DNA of 64,000 nucleotides from an uncultured Eubacteriales bacterium (GTDB lineage: Bacteria; Bacillota; Clostridia; Oscillospirales; Butyricicoccaceae), in NCBI GenBank assembly GCA_910579575.1, contig CAJTUM010000005.1, forward strand, positions 131,730 through 195,729. Reading direction: 5' to 3'. This document shows positions 32,621-41,928 of the stretch, piece after piece (positions within the stretch are counted from its first letter, which is position 1; the number at the start of each line of letters is the position of its first letter). The notes beneath the pieces were generated by a model. The model was not told where the DNA came from. It made no database searches and saw only the letters and a program-made list of their open reading frames with translations. The position numbers and the translations under genes are program-made.

Positions 32621-33220
32621 TTATTCTGTTTTCGTCTGCCCAGTCAGTCGTTCCAGCAGCGCTTTGCCCCCCAGCAGGTTTACCGCCTCCAACAGGGCGT
32701 TGGCCGTCATGTTTTCGGGCAGCTCCAGCTCCCGCAGCAACTGGCGTCGTTTTCGGGCGGCGCCAGGCCCCCCCGAAAGGCCCAGCGCATAAAAATCCCC
32801 TTTGTCCGCCGGCTCTCCGGCAGTCGGCGGGGCGGCCAGATCCCCCATCGGAGCGCCGCTGCGGCGCACAGCCTGGATAATCGCCTGATCCGGCGCGCCT
32901 TCCACCCCAATTTTGCCCTCCTTAGAGGGCCGGCTCTTCCGCTTCTCTTTGCCATAAAGGTCGGGAATGTAAGCGTGATAGATCTTTCCGCCAGCGGCGA
33001 TGTTTTTCAGATATCCCCGGAGCAAAAAGCCGGCGTGATCCCCGTCGGTGAAAATCAAAACGCCTCGCTCCCGGGCCAGTCGCCGGATAAAAGCGGCTTT
33101 TTCCTCGTCCTTAAAGATGCCGAAGCCGCCGATATCCAGCACCATAGCGTCAAAAATCTGTTTGAGCTTGTTTTTGTCGTACCGCCCTTCCACAATAATG
33201 GCGGGTTCCACCCGGATCAT
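32621..33220 (-). CDS. Toprim-domain protein, RNase M5-like
   Basis: 199 residues. N-terminal Toprim: AIIVEGRYDKNKLKQIFD with the catalytic Glu, and FTDGDHAGFLL with DxD. Then YHAYIPDLYGKEKRKSRPSKEGKIGVEGA and a C-terminal DUF4093-like part (GGPGAARKRRQLLRELELP). RNase M5 matures 5S rRNA by a Toprim site of this type; the clostridial DUF4093 version is related but has not been clearly assigned. It lies 28 bases after holA. Confidence 0.8.
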   Translation of the reverse strand: MIRVEPAIIVEGRYDKNKLKQIFDAMVLDIGGFGIFKDEEKAAFIRRLARERGVLIFTDGDHAGFLLRGYLKNIAAGGKIYHAYIPDLYGKEKRKSRPSKEGKIGVEGAPDQAIIQAVRRSGAPMGDLAAPPTAGEPADKGDFYALGLSGGPGAARKRRQLLRELELPENMTANALLEAVNLLGGKALLERLTGQTKTE

Positions 33221-33248
33221 CGCTCCCGTTTCCTCCTGTTTTTTGCCA

Positions 33249-34274
33249 TCAAGCCGCCATGCGCAGCAGCAGCAGCTCCAAAATTCGGCCGTCGTCCGGC
33301 AAACTGCTCTTCAGCTCTCGGTCGGCCTGGTCGCACAAGATCAGCGCCCGGCGAAGCCAGGGCAGGCTGCGGCGGCGGGCGGCCTGGAGCAGCAGCCTGG
33401 CCGGATAGCCAGAGCGCATATGAAACAGCTCCATCAACGTTTCTTGCCCCTGCCCCGCCTGCTGAATCAGCTTGGCGGCATAGAGCTTTTGGGTCTGCTT
33501 GGCGATGGCGCCGGCCAGCGCCACCGGCTCGAATTTCATCGCCAGCAAATCCCGCAGCACTCGGATAGCCGCGGCGGAATCTCCGCTGGAAACACAGTCG
33601 GTCAGCTGATAAATCTGGGCCTCCAGCGCTCGGCAGGCCAGGCTGTCGATATCTTGGCGAGTCACCGTTTGTCCCAAAGCGCCGGCGGCGATTTTCTCAA
33701 TCTCGCTGGCCAAATTGGTCATCAAACTGCCGCAGACGAAGGTCAGGTATTCGCATTCCGCCTTGTCGATCTGCCTGCCGGCGGCGGCGAACCGCCGGGC
33801 GATCCAAGGGATTAACTCGTTTTGAGGCGCTTTGGTAAACTCCACAGCCTGACCGGCCTTCAGCGCCGCCTGCCAGGTTTTCAGCCGCTTATCCGGCTTA
33901 TATTCCAAAGCGTCAAAATACAGAACCATGCACACATAGTCCGGCAGATTGCCCAGCAGCTCCGGCAGACCCTCTTTCACCCCGGCAGGAGGGCGGCTCA
34001 AGTTTAGATCTCGCACAAAAATCAGCTTTTTCTCCCCCATCACCGGCAGGCTTTCCACCCCGTCGGTCAGTTCGTCCAGCGTCAGTCCGTCGCCGTCCAG
34101 AGAAACGATATTGAATTCCGCCATGCCCTGGCCGCCGATGATTTCAAAAATCCGGTTTTTATAATGCTCCCGGAGATAGGTTTCCTCGCCGTAAAAGAGA
34201 TACAGCCGTTCCAGCCGCTCTTCGGCCACGTCCTGCCGCAGCTTGGCGTAGGCGGCGTTTTCCGATTTTTTCAT
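33249..34274 (-). CDS. holA: DNA polymerase III delta subunit HolA
   Basis: 341 residues, the normal length. It opens with DVAEERLERLYLFYGEETYLREHYKNRI, then DELTDGVESLPVMGEKKLIFVRDLNL, a lid/AAA-like region, and a C-terminal ALEYKPDKRLKTW-containing domain. HolA opens the beta clamp within the clamp loader. Its ATG overlaps the comEC stop (ATGA), so translation is coupled to comEC. Sequence is less conserved across species, which is normal for this subunit. Confidence 0.9.
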   Translation of the reverse strand: MKKSENAAYAKLRQDVAEERLERLYLFYGEETYLREHYKNRIFEIIGGQGMAEFNIVSLDGDGLTLDELTDGVESLPVMGEKKLIFVRDLNLSRPPAGVKEGLPELLGNLPDYVCMVLYFDALEYKPDKRLKTWQAALKAGQAVEFTKAPQNELIPWIARRFAAAGRQIDKAECEYLTFVCGSLMTNLASEIEKIAAGALGQTVTRQDIDSLACRALEAQIYQLTDCVSSGDSAAAIRVLRDLLAMKFEPVALAGAIAKQTQKLYAAKLIQQAGQGQETLMELFHMRSGYPARLLLQAARRRSLPWLRRALILCDQADRELKSSLPDDGRILELLLLRMAA

Positions 34275-36502
34275 TGCAGTCCTCCTCCCTTGCCAGGCGG
34301 CGCCCAGCAGACGATTTCCAACGAGCTGTAATCCGGCAGGTAGACGACGGGGCCCGAAAAGGCCGCGCCCACCGTCTGCTCTTCCCGCTCATAGACGGGT
34401 TGGACGCAGACCAGCAAATCGGGCTCCGTTCGCCGGCAAACGGCGGCCAATCGAGGCAAGTCCTGGGCGTAATCGCCGTCCACGACCAAGATATCGCAGG
34501 TCAACTCCTGCTCTTGGACGACTTTCAGCAGCTCCACAGACTTTTGCCCGCAGGCGGCCAGCACAACGCAGCCCGGCGTCTCCAGCTGGAGAACAAAGTC
34601 GCCGCTCTGCCCCAACAAAACGCCTCTGCCGCCAGAGAACGCAAAGCTGCCGCCGCTTTGATAAATCCAATTTTCTTGGCCCAAGGCCAGCTCGGGCAAA
34701 AGGCCCTCCGGCCCCGCCAACCAGTCCACCTGGGCCCAGCGGCTCTCCGACGAGCGAATAGGGCCGATTCCCGCCGGGTTAGTCAGCCACAGCTGGTGAA
34801 TGCGGTCGCCTCCCAGACGATCCAGGGCCTGTTGAGCGGTTTGATAGAAACGGTCCGCCCGCAGCCTGCCGGAGCAAAAAGCGGCGATCCGTCCGCCTTG
34901 GGAAACCAAAATCAAACTGCTGCCTCTGCTGCTGACGACAGTCAGCCGAGTAGTAAAAGCCCTTTCGATTTCCGCCATACTCAAACAAAGCGCGGCGCAC
35001 AGAGCCACAGCGGCCAAGCTCCGGCCCGTTCGCTTTTTCTTGACAAAAAACAGAGCTGCAGCCGCCCCGCCAAAGGCAAAAAGCAATAAAAAGATACTGC
35101 CTCCCGCCGCTGAGGCAAAGGGCAACGAAGCCGCTTTGCGCTGTATCCAGTCCATCAGGCCCAAGAGAGGGCGCAGCAGCCAGGCGATCTCCCGACCCGC
35201 CGCCGGCCAGACAGGGTCCAAAGCGGCCAGCAACAGACCCAACGCCAGCACAGGGGTCAACAAAGGCAACAGCAGCAGGTTTGTTCCCAAAGCCGTCAGC
35301 GAAACCCGCTGAAAAACCAAAGCGGAAATCGGCATGGAAAAAGCCTGAGCCGCCAAACTGGCCGCCAGCGCCCCCAACAGCGAGCGAAGCAAGCGACGCC
35401 CCATCCCGTTTCCCGGCAGCGCCTTGCGGATGGATTCCGTCATCACAGGCAGCAGCCAGGCCAAACCCGCCGCCGCCGAAAACGAGAGCTGAAGACCTGC
35501 GTCCAAGGCGCTCATGGGCCGAAAAAACAAAATCAAAACCAAGGCCGCCGACAAGGCGGAGGGGCCGTCTCGGTCTCGCCGCAGCCACAGAGCGCCTACC
35601 GAGCAGACCGCCATCGCCAGCGCTCGCAGCGCAGATGGGGTTCCGCCGGCCAGCAGCGTCATCAGCAAGCATAGAGGCAGGCCCAGAACGCCGCCCCACC
35701 GGCGGCCCAGCAGAGCGACGGCGGCGCCCAACAGCGCCGAGATATGCAGCCCAGATACTGCGGCCAAATGAGCCGCGCCGCTCAGGTTCAGATCCCGCCG
35801 TTGACTGGCTGTAAAGCTATCTTTCTTGCCGGTGATAATCCCTGTAAGCAGCGCGCCCTTCCTGCCGGGCAGCCGGCGCTGAAAGGTTTCTGCCATCTGC
35901 CGGGCGGCTATGGCGGGCCAAGCGGAAAGAGGCCGTCGATCGGGCAGCCGTTCCAGCGGCCCAATTTGTTTGGCCAGTAAAAAAACCCCTTTCTGGCCGT
36001 AACCCCGTTTTGGCTCCAGCGGAGCCCGGTCCAGCCGAACCGAAACGGCCAGCAAGTCCCCTGGCTCAAAATGAGGCGAGGCGTCCTCCAGAAAAAGGAC
36101 GGTGGAAAACCGCACCTTCTCCCCGTCCAACGTCAGGGCCTTTGCTTCCAGCGTGCCGTAGCCGTCCTGGCCCTGGGCATAATCCGTCGCCCGACACAGC
36201 AGCAGACCCGAGCGGCCGACCAAGGCCAGCTGAGGCTGAACCCGCTGTATTCGCCACAGCCCAAAAAAGGCGGCGCCCAGCCCAAACCAAGCCAGGCAGA
36301 GAAACAACGCCGCAGACCGCAACGGTTTGCAGACCAGCAGTCCGCCGCCCAACAGAGCGCATAGAAGCGCCGCCCACACAGGCAGAGCAATCCCTCGGGT
36401 CAGCAGCCAGGCGCTCAGCCAAAGAGCGGCGGCCCAGCCGGCTCCAGCCCAGCAAAGCCGCCGCCTGGCGAGAGGCAGACGCGCCGCCCAACCGACTTTC
36501 AT
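34271..36502 (-). CDS. comEC: ComEC/Rec2 DNA-uptake channel with a degenerate C-terminal domain
   Basis: 743 residues. N-terminal helices, then an OB-like part with EAKALTLDGEKVRFSTV, the DUF4131 region and the ComEC competence domain (about 230-470), with ALLTGIITGKKDSFTASQRRDLN, LSGAAHLAAVSGLHISAL and GGTPSALRALAMAV. The C-terminal metallo-beta-lactamase-like part lacks the HxHxDH metal motif: the usual THPHxDHIGG site reads LWLTNPAGIGPIR. The channel function could remain without the nuclease-like site. It overlaps holA by 4 bases and follows HIT by 2 bases. Confidence 0.9.
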   Translation of the reverse strand: MKVGWAARLPLARRRLCWAGAGWAAALWLSAWLLTRGIALPVWAALLCALLGGGLLVCKPLRSAALFLCLAWFGLGAAFFGLWRIQRVQPQLALVGRSGLLLCRATDYAQGQDGYGTLEAKALTLDGEKVRFSTVLFLEDASPHFEPGDLLAVSVRLDRAPLEPKRGYGQKGVFLLAKQIGPLERLPDRRPLSAWPAIAARQMAETFQRRLPGRKGALLTGIITGKKDSFTASQRRDLNLSGAAHLAAVSGLHISALLGAAVALLGRRWGGVLGLPLCLLMTLLAGGTPSALRALAMAVCSVGALWLRRDRDGPSALSAALVLILFFRPMSALDAGLQLSFSAAAGLAWLLPVMTESIRKALPGNGMGRRLLRSLLGALAASLAAQAFSMPISALVFQRVSLTALGTNLLLLPLLTPVLALGLLLAALDPVWPAAGREIAWLLRPLLGLMDWIQRKAASLPFASAAGGSIFLLLFAFGGAAAALFFVKKKRTGRSLAAVALCAALCLSMAEIERAFTTRLTVVSSRGSSLILVSQGGRIAAFCSGRLRADRFYQTAQQALDRLGGDRIHQLWLTNPAGIGPIRSSESRWAQVDWLAGPEGLLPELALGQENWIYQSGGSFAFSGGRGVLLGQSGDFVLQLETPGCVVLAACGQKSVELLKVVQEQELTCDILVVDGDYAQDLPRLAAVCRRTEPDLLVCVQPVYEREEQTVGAAFSGPVVYLPDYSSLEIVCWAPPGKGGGLQ

Positions 36503-36504
36503 TG

Positions 36505-36849
36505 TTACGCCATTTTACCCAGCGGCCCGCCGCCCAACACATGGAAATGGAGATGGCGCACGGTCTGCCCGGCGTCCTCGCCGCAGTTGGTTACTACCCG
36601 ATATCCGTTTTCCTCCAACCCCAGTTGACGGGCCAGCCGCGCGATGACCTGGAAGATATGGCCCATTATCTGGGCGTTTTCCTCGTTGATCTGGGCGCAG
36701 TTCTCCATTGTATGCGCTTTGGGAATCACCAGAAAATGAGTCGGCGCCGCCGGCTGGATGTCGTAAAAAGCGTATACGATTTCGTCTTCATAAATCTTCT
36801 TGGAGGGGATTTCCCCCGCCGCAATTTTACAAAACAAACAATCCATCAT
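36505..36849 (-). CDS. HIT-family nucleotide hydrolase
   Basis: 114 residues. N-terminal CLFCKIAAGEIPSKKIYEDE with the CxxC, then FLVIPKAHT and the histidine triad HLHFHVLGGGPL. A Hint-like protein that hydrolyses AMP-lysine or dinucleotide adducts. It lies in the alaS to comEC run. AAGGAGAG precedes the start at 36849; the ATG at 36846 is equally possible. Confidence 0.92.
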   Translation of the reverse strand: MMDCLFCKIAAGEIPSKKIYEDEIVYAFYDIQPAAPTHFLVIPKAHTMENCAQINEENAQIMGHIFQVIARLARQLGLEENGYRVVTNCGEDAGQTVRHLHFHVLGGGPLGKMA

Positions 36850-36898
36850 CCGTCTCTCCTTTTGCCGGGGCGGCCCTGCGGCCGCCGCCCGTTTCCTC

Positions 36899-39535
36899 TT
36901 ATTTTGTCACCATATTTTCCACGATGTTGTTAACTGCTTCCAAAGCCTCTTCCAACTTGGATATGTCTTTGCCGCCGGCAGTGGCGCTGTCCGGCCGGCC
37001 GCCGCCGCCGCCGCCGGCGATTTTGGCCGTCTGCTTCAGGATATTGCCGGCATGAGCGCCCTTTTTCACCGCTTCTTTGCCACAGGCCGCCGCAAAGCTG
37101 ATTTTTCCTTCGTGAACCGCCGCCAATACGCTGACCAGATTCGGCGCTTTCTCCCGCAGGGAGTCGCTGAGGGTCCGCAGCATATCCGGCGTCGCGTCGT
37201 CCACCTTGACGGCCAGCACATTGACGCCGCTTTCCCCGGCAGTATGGGCAAAATTCATCAGCTCAATGGAGCGCATGGCCGCCATTTTGGCGTTTAGCGC
37301 TTCCACCTTGTGCGTGGCTTGGCGCAAATCGCCCATCAGCTGGCCGGCCTTGAGGGCCAGCTCCAGAGGAGCCGCCTTCATAGCCGCCGCCGCGCCGGCG
37401 ATGATTCGATCCCGCTGATACAACAGCTCCATCACTTCCCGGCCCGTCACAGCCTCAATCCGGCGGACGCTGGCGGCTACTGAGGCTTCGCTGACGATTT
37501 TCATCAGCCCCACCCGAGCGGTGTTGGGCACATGCGTGCCGCCGCACAGCTCGATGGAATAATCGCCCATGCGCACCACTCGCACCACATCGCCGTATTT
37601 TTCATCAAACAACGCCATAGCGCCCAGCTTTTTAGCCTCGTCGATGGGCATCTCCTGAATGTTGACGGCGTCGTCCTTCAAAATCTCCTGGTTGACCAGC
37701 TGTTCCACCTGAACCAGCTGTTCGGGAGTCACGGCGCTGAAATGGGTGAAATCGAAGCGCAGCCGGTCCGGCTCCACCAGGGAGCCGGCCTGCTCCACAT
37801 GATCGCCCAATACCGTGCGCAGCGCCTTTTGCAGCAGATGCGTGGCGGAATGGGCCCGCATAACGGCTTGGCGACGGTCTGCGTCTACGGTACAAGTCAC
37901 GGTCTGATCCACGGTCAAACCGCCTTTTTCCGCTTTGACGGCGTGAATAAATTTGCCGTCCGAGGTTTTGCGCACGGCCAGCACCCGGATTTCTGCGTCG
38001 CCGCAGGCAATCCAACCCTGGTCCCAGGTCTGGCCGCCGCTTTCCGCATAAAAAGGCGTTTGATCCAGCACAATCATGCCTTCCGCCCCCTGGTTCAGAG
38101 CGCCGGCTTGTTCTCCTTCGGTGACGATGGCCAACACCTTGCCTTGGCCTTCCAGGCTGTCGTAACCGATAAAGCGAGTGGCGGGCAGTTCCTTCAGCGA
38201 AACGTCGTCGCCGGTCCAGCCCAGGCTTGCGCCGCCTCGGGCCTCCCGAGCCCGCTGGCGCTGGGCTTTCATCATCTCCTCAAAGGCCTCTCGGGCCAGC
38301 TTCATGTTTCGTTCTTCCAAAATTTCAATGGTCAGATCGATGGGAAATCCATAGGTATCATACAAACGGAAAGCGTCTTCGCCAGGCAAGGTATCGTTTC
38401 CTTTGACCGCCCGGATCATCTCGTCCAACTTGAGCAAACCGCTTTCCACCGTAGCGGCAAACCGCTCCTCCTCTGTGCGGATCAGCTTTTGGATGTAAGC
38501 CTGCTTTTCCCGCAGCTCGGGGTAAGCGCTTTCATTCTCCTGTATCGCCGTTTCGGCCACTTCATAGAGAAAAGGCTTGACGACGCCCAACAAACGGCCG
38601 TGGCGGGCGGCCCGGCGCAGCAGACGGCGCAGCACATAGCCTCGGCCCTCGTTGGAGGGCGTGACGCCGTCGCACGCCAACATGACGCTGGAGCGAATAT
38701 GGTCGGTAATAATGCGCAGGGAAACGTCCCGCTTTTTGTCTTCACCGTAGGTTGTTCCAGCGATTCGGGCCGCGTGCTCCAGAATCTTGCGCACTGTGTC
38801 CACGTCAAAAAGGGATTCCACATCCTGCATGATGCAGGCCAGCCGCTCGATGCCCATGCCGGTGTCGATATTCTTTTTGGCCAGCGGAGTATAATTGCCC
38901 TTGCCGTCATTGTCAAACTGGCTGAACACCAGATTCCAAAACTCCACATACCGGTCGCAGTCGCAGCCGGGGGCGCAATCCGGCTTGCCGCAGCCATATT
39001 GCTCGCCCCGGTCAAAATAAATCTCCGAACAGGGGCCGCAGGGGCCGGCGCCGATTTCCCAGAAATTATCTTCCCGGTCCAGTCGCACCATATGGTCCTC
39101 CGCCACGCCGATTTCCTTTGTCCAGATATCGTAAGCCTCGTCGTCCTCCAAAAAGACGGAGACATAGAGCTTATCTATCGGCATCTTCATTTCTTGAGTG
39201 ATGAATTCCCACGCCCACTGGCAAGCCTCCCGTTTGAAATAATCGCCAAAAGAAAAATTGCCCAACATCTCAAAATAAGTGCCATGGCGAGCGTCCTTGC
39301 CGACGTTTTCAATGTCCAGCGTGCGAATGCACTTCTGGCAATCGGTAACCCGAGGGGCGGGCGGCGTCAGCTCCCCGGTAAAATAATGCTTCAGCGGGGC
39401 CATGCCGGCGTTAATCAGCAACAGAGATTTGTCGTTTTGAGGCACCAGCGGATAGCTTTTGATTCGCAGATGCCCTTTGCTTTCAAAAAAACGCAGGAAT
39501 CGCTCTCGAATTTCATTCAGTCCCAATTTTTCCAT
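36899..39535 (-). CDS. alaS: Alanyl-tRNA synthetase AlaS
   Basis: 878 residues, standard. N-terminal catalytic core ERFLRFFESKGH, PLVPQNDKSLLLINAGMAPLK, and class II motif 2 region TYFEMLGNFSFGDYFKREA. Editing domain: HSATHLLQKALR and CGGTHVPNTARVG. The C-terminal tail (from about residue 700) carries DHHA1-like GGGGGGRPDSATAGG. It charges tRNA-Ala. The start codon (MEKLGLNEIRERF) follows the U32 gene stop after 6 bases. No T-box was seen. Confidence 0.97.
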   Translation of the reverse strand: MEKLGLNEIRERFLRFFESKGHLRIKSYPLVPQNDKSLLLINAGMAPLKHYFTGELTPPAPRVTDCQKCIRTLDIENVGKDARHGTYFEMLGNFSFGDYFKREACQWAWEFITQEMKMPIDKLYVSVFLEDDEAYDIWTKEIGVAEDHMVRLDREDNFWEIGAGPCGPCSEIYFDRGEQYGCGKPDCAPGCDCDRYVEFWNLVFSQFDNDGKGNYTPLAKKNIDTGMGIERLACIMQDVESLFDVDTVRKILEHAARIAGTTYGEDKKRDVSLRIITDHIRSSVMLACDGVTPSNEGRGYVLRRLLRRAARHGRLLGVVKPFLYEVAETAIQENESAYPELREKQAYIQKLIRTEEERFAATVESGLLKLDEMIRAVKGNDTLPGEDAFRLYDTYGFPIDLTIEILEERNMKLAREAFEEMMKAQRQRAREARGGASLGWTGDDVSLKELPATRFIGYDSLEGQGKVLAIVTEGEQAGALNQGAEGMIVLDQTPFYAESGGQTWDQGWIACGDAEIRVLAVRKTSDGKFIHAVKAEKGGLTVDQTVTCTVDADRRQAVMRAHSATHLLQKALRTVLGDHVEQAGSLVEPDRLRFDFTHFSAVTPEQLVQVEQLVNQEILKDDAVNIQEMPIDEAKKLGAMALFDEKYGDVVRVVRMGDYSIELCGGTHVPNTARVGLMKIVSEASVAASVRRIEAVTGREVMELLYQRDRIIAGAAAAMKAAPLELALKAGQLMGDLRQATHKVEALNAKMAAMRSIELMNFAHTAGESGVNVLAVKVDDATPDMLRTLSDSLREKAPNLVSVLAAVHEGKISFAAACGKEAVKKGAHAGNILKQTAKIAGGGGGGRPDSATAGGKDISKLEEALEAVNNIVENMVTK

Positions 39536-39541
39536 TTTATA

Positions 39542-40777
39542 TCAATCTCCTTTTGAGTCTTCTGGTTTCCGGCGGCGCAGCAGCGCCTGGGGGTGAACCC
39601 GCTTCAGCTGAGGCAAAACCACCGTCTGACAGGGATGAGGGGCGCTTTCCATGGGGTTCCCCTCCTGATCAAGCAAGCTTTCCAGCGTAAAAGCCTGGGG
39701 CGGCCCCTCTGGATCGACGAGCTCCAGCTCGTCTCCCAGAGAAAATTTATTCCGCTGGCTGAACAGAGGCCCCCACGCGCTCCGCTCTCCCAGCGCCATG
39801 GCGCAAAGATCCCAGGGCCGCTGATATCCTCCGTCCTCCCGATGCTGGCCGTCCTGCCGGCCAAAGAAAAAGCCGGTATAATATTCCCGGTGGCTGGTCT
39901 TTTCCACCTCCTGCCGCACCCAATCGGGCAGGCTGTAATCCGCCGGGTTTTCCTGGTAGAGATCCAGAGCCCGCCGGTATGCGTTGGCGACGACGGCGGT
40001 ATAATAGGCGGTTTTCATCCGGCCCTCGATTTTCAGGCTGTCGACGCCTACCTGGACCAGCGCGGGGATATGATCGATCATGCAAAGATCCTTGGAATTG
40101 AGCAGATACGAGCCCTCCGCCCCTTCCACAACGTCCATGGGCTGGCCCGGTCTCTTTTGTTCCACCAGACTGTATTGCCAGCGGCAGGGCTGGGCGCAGG
40201 CGCCTCGGTTGGCGTCGCGCCCGGTCAGGTAATCGGAGAGATAACACCGGCCCGAATAGGACATACACATAGCGCCGTGGATAAAGACCTCAAGCTCCAG
40301 CTCAGGCGGCGTTTTGGCCCGAATACAAGCGATTTCCTCCAGGCTGAGCTCCCTGGCCAGCACCGCCCGCTTGGCGCCCAGCTCATGCCAGGCCCGGGCG
40401 GCCTGATAATTGGTGATATTGGCCTGTGTGCTGATGTGAATTTCCGTTTGCGGCGCATATTTTTGGCACAATTTCATCACGCCGATATCGGCCGCAATCA
40501 CAGCGTCCGCCCCAGATTGCCCCACAACCTCCAAATAAGCCGGCAATCGGTCCATTTCATCGTTTCTGGGCATGGCGTTGACTGCCACAAAAACCCGCTT
40601 GCCCAAGCTGTGGGCCAAAGACGCCGCTTGGCGCAGCTCTTCCTCCGTGAAGTTGCCCGAGGCGGCTCGCATCCCGAATTGTTTGCCCGCCAAGTAAACG
40701 GCGTCCGCCCCGTAGGCCAGGGCGTAACGCAGCCGCTCAAAATCCCCGGCGGGGCACAGAAGCTCCGGTATTTTCAT
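39542..40777 (-). CDS. U32-family protein (TrhP-like tRNA hydroxylation or peptidase)
   Basis: 411 residues. PAGDFERLRYALAYGADAVYLAG opens the protein, followed by VNAMPRNDEMD, ISTQANITNYQAARAW, the U32 signature ELEVFIHGAMCMSYSGRCYLSDYLTGRDANRG and CAQPCRW, and SLKIEGRMKTAYYTA. In Bacillus the alaS-mltG region carries such genes, which in the TrhP family use prephenate to hydroxylate U34 of tRNA; older annotation is peptidase U32. Its start is one base after the mltG stop, so it is coupled. Confidence 0.88.
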   Translation of the reverse strand: MKIPELLCPAGDFERLRYALAYGADAVYLAGKQFGMRAASGNFTEEELRQAASLAHSLGKRVFVAVNAMPRNDEMDRLPAYLEVVGQSGADAVIAADIGVMKLCQKYAPQTEIHISTQANITNYQAARAWHELGAKRAVLARELSLEEIACIRAKTPPELELEVFIHGAMCMSYSGRCYLSDYLTGRDANRGACAQPCRWQYSLVEQKRPGQPMDVVEGAEGSYLLNSKDLCMIDHIPALVQVGVDSLKIEGRMKTAYYTAVVANAYRRALDLYQENPADYSLPDWVRQEVEKTSHREYYTGFFFGRQDGQHREDGGYQRPWDLCAMALGERSAWGPLFSQRNKFSLGDELELVDPEGPPQAFTLESLLDQEGNPMESAPHPCQTVVLPQLKRVHPQALLRRRKPEDSKGD

Positions 40778-40778
40778 A

Positions 40779-41912
40779 TCAATTCCCCGCCTTGGCCCGC
40801 ATAGCGGCCACATTCTCTTCGTGCTCCGCGTTGTTTCTGGCAAAGACATGGCCTTTGGTTTCCGGGTCGGCCACATAGAAATAATAATCGTGGCTTTCCG
40901 GCTGCAAGGCCGCCAGGATAGCGGGCACGCCAGGATTACAAATAGGTCCTTGAGGCAGACCCACTACTTTATAAGTATTATAAGGGCTGTCCACCTCCAG
41001 ATCCGCATAGGTCAGGTTTTCCTTGTGCTCGCCCAAAGCGTATTGGACGGTGGCGTCGATGTCCAGATGGGGATAGGCGTCCATGTTGTTCAACCGGTTG
41101 TAAATGACGCCGGAGATTCGAGCCTGCTCCTCGGGCAGCACAGCTTCCCGCTCGATCATAGAGGCAATGGTCAAAATCTGCCGCATGGTCAGTCCGCTGT
41201 TTTCCGTCAGTTGGCGCATTTCCTCCGTATATTTATTGTTAAAGTTATTCAGCATGGAGTTGACCACCCGCACCGGACTGTCGTTGATGTAAAACTCATA
41301 CGTATCGGGATACAGATATCCCTCCAGCCGATTGGGTTCCTCCATTGGGATATTTTGCAGCATCTCATGCTTAAACGGATAGGTCTCGGCGGTATTCAGA
41401 ATGTCCTCCGCGCCGCAGACCCGCGCGTCTTCCAGCAGCTGAGCGATCTGCTGCAGCGTGTAGCCCTCTGGAATCGTGACGGACACGGTTTCCGTGTAGG
41501 TGGGCACCCGATTCAGCGTATTGATAATCTGTCCATAATCCATATCGGCGTCCACTTCAAATTTGCCCGTTTTGAAGCTCTGCCCGTCGTTGGCCAGCTT
41601 GGTGTAGAGCACAAAAGCCCATTTGCAGCGGATGACGCCTTCTTCCTTCAAAATACTGGCCATCTGAGCGGGGGTCTGGCTCTCCGCCAACTCCAGCATG
41701 ACCTTTTTCTCCGGTTTCACAAAAGCGAACACATCGTTGGCCACATAAATCGCCACAGCGGAGAGCAGCAGCGAAACCCCCAAGATAAACACCAAATAGC
41801 TGATGGCGTTCATCACCGAGGCCGCTCTGTTTTTCCGCCGTTTTTTCCGGCTTCCGCCGCGGGCCGGCGGGTTTTGGCCGTATTCCCCGCCGGCATTGCC
41901 CATATTGCTCAT
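40779..41912 (-). CDS. mltG: Endolytic transglycosylase MltG (YceG-like)
   Basis: 377 residues. A basic cytoplasmic tail (GGSRKKRRKNRAAS) precedes one TM helix (ISYLVFILGVSLLLSAVAIYV, about 40-60), then the LysM-like part with VTIPEGYTLQQIAQLLE and the YceG domain: RLEGYLYPDTYEFY, SMIEREA with the catalytic Glu, YNRL, PHLDIDATVQYALG and VGLPQGPICNPGVPAI. It ends glycan chain growth in peptidoglycan synthesis. GGAGG precedes the start at 41912. Confidence 0.93.
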   Translation of the reverse strand: MSNMGNAGGEYGQNPPARGGSRKKRRKNRAASVMNAISYLVFILGVSLLLSAVAIYVANDVFAFVKPEKKVMLELAESQTPAQMASILKEEGVIRCKWAFVLYTKLANDGQSFKTGKFEVDADMDYGQIINTLNRVPTYTETVSVTIPEGYTLQQIAQLLEDARVCGAEDILNTAETYPFKHEMLQNIPMEEPNRLEGYLYPDTYEFYINDSPVRVVNSMLNNFNNKYTEEMRQLTENSGLTMRQILTIASMIEREAVLPEEQARISGVIYNRLNNMDAYPHLDIDATVQYALGEHKENLTYADLEVDSPYNTYKVVGLPQGPICNPGVPAILAALQPESHDYYFYVADPETKGHVFARNNAEHEENVAAMRAKAGN

Positions 41913-41928
41913 ATCGCGCCTCCGTTTT

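Noticed and set aside
37532..39556. 674-residue open frame antisense to alaS
   Set aside because: Complementary frame of a clear alaS gene, with no ribosome-binding site or family match; a GC-rich artefact.
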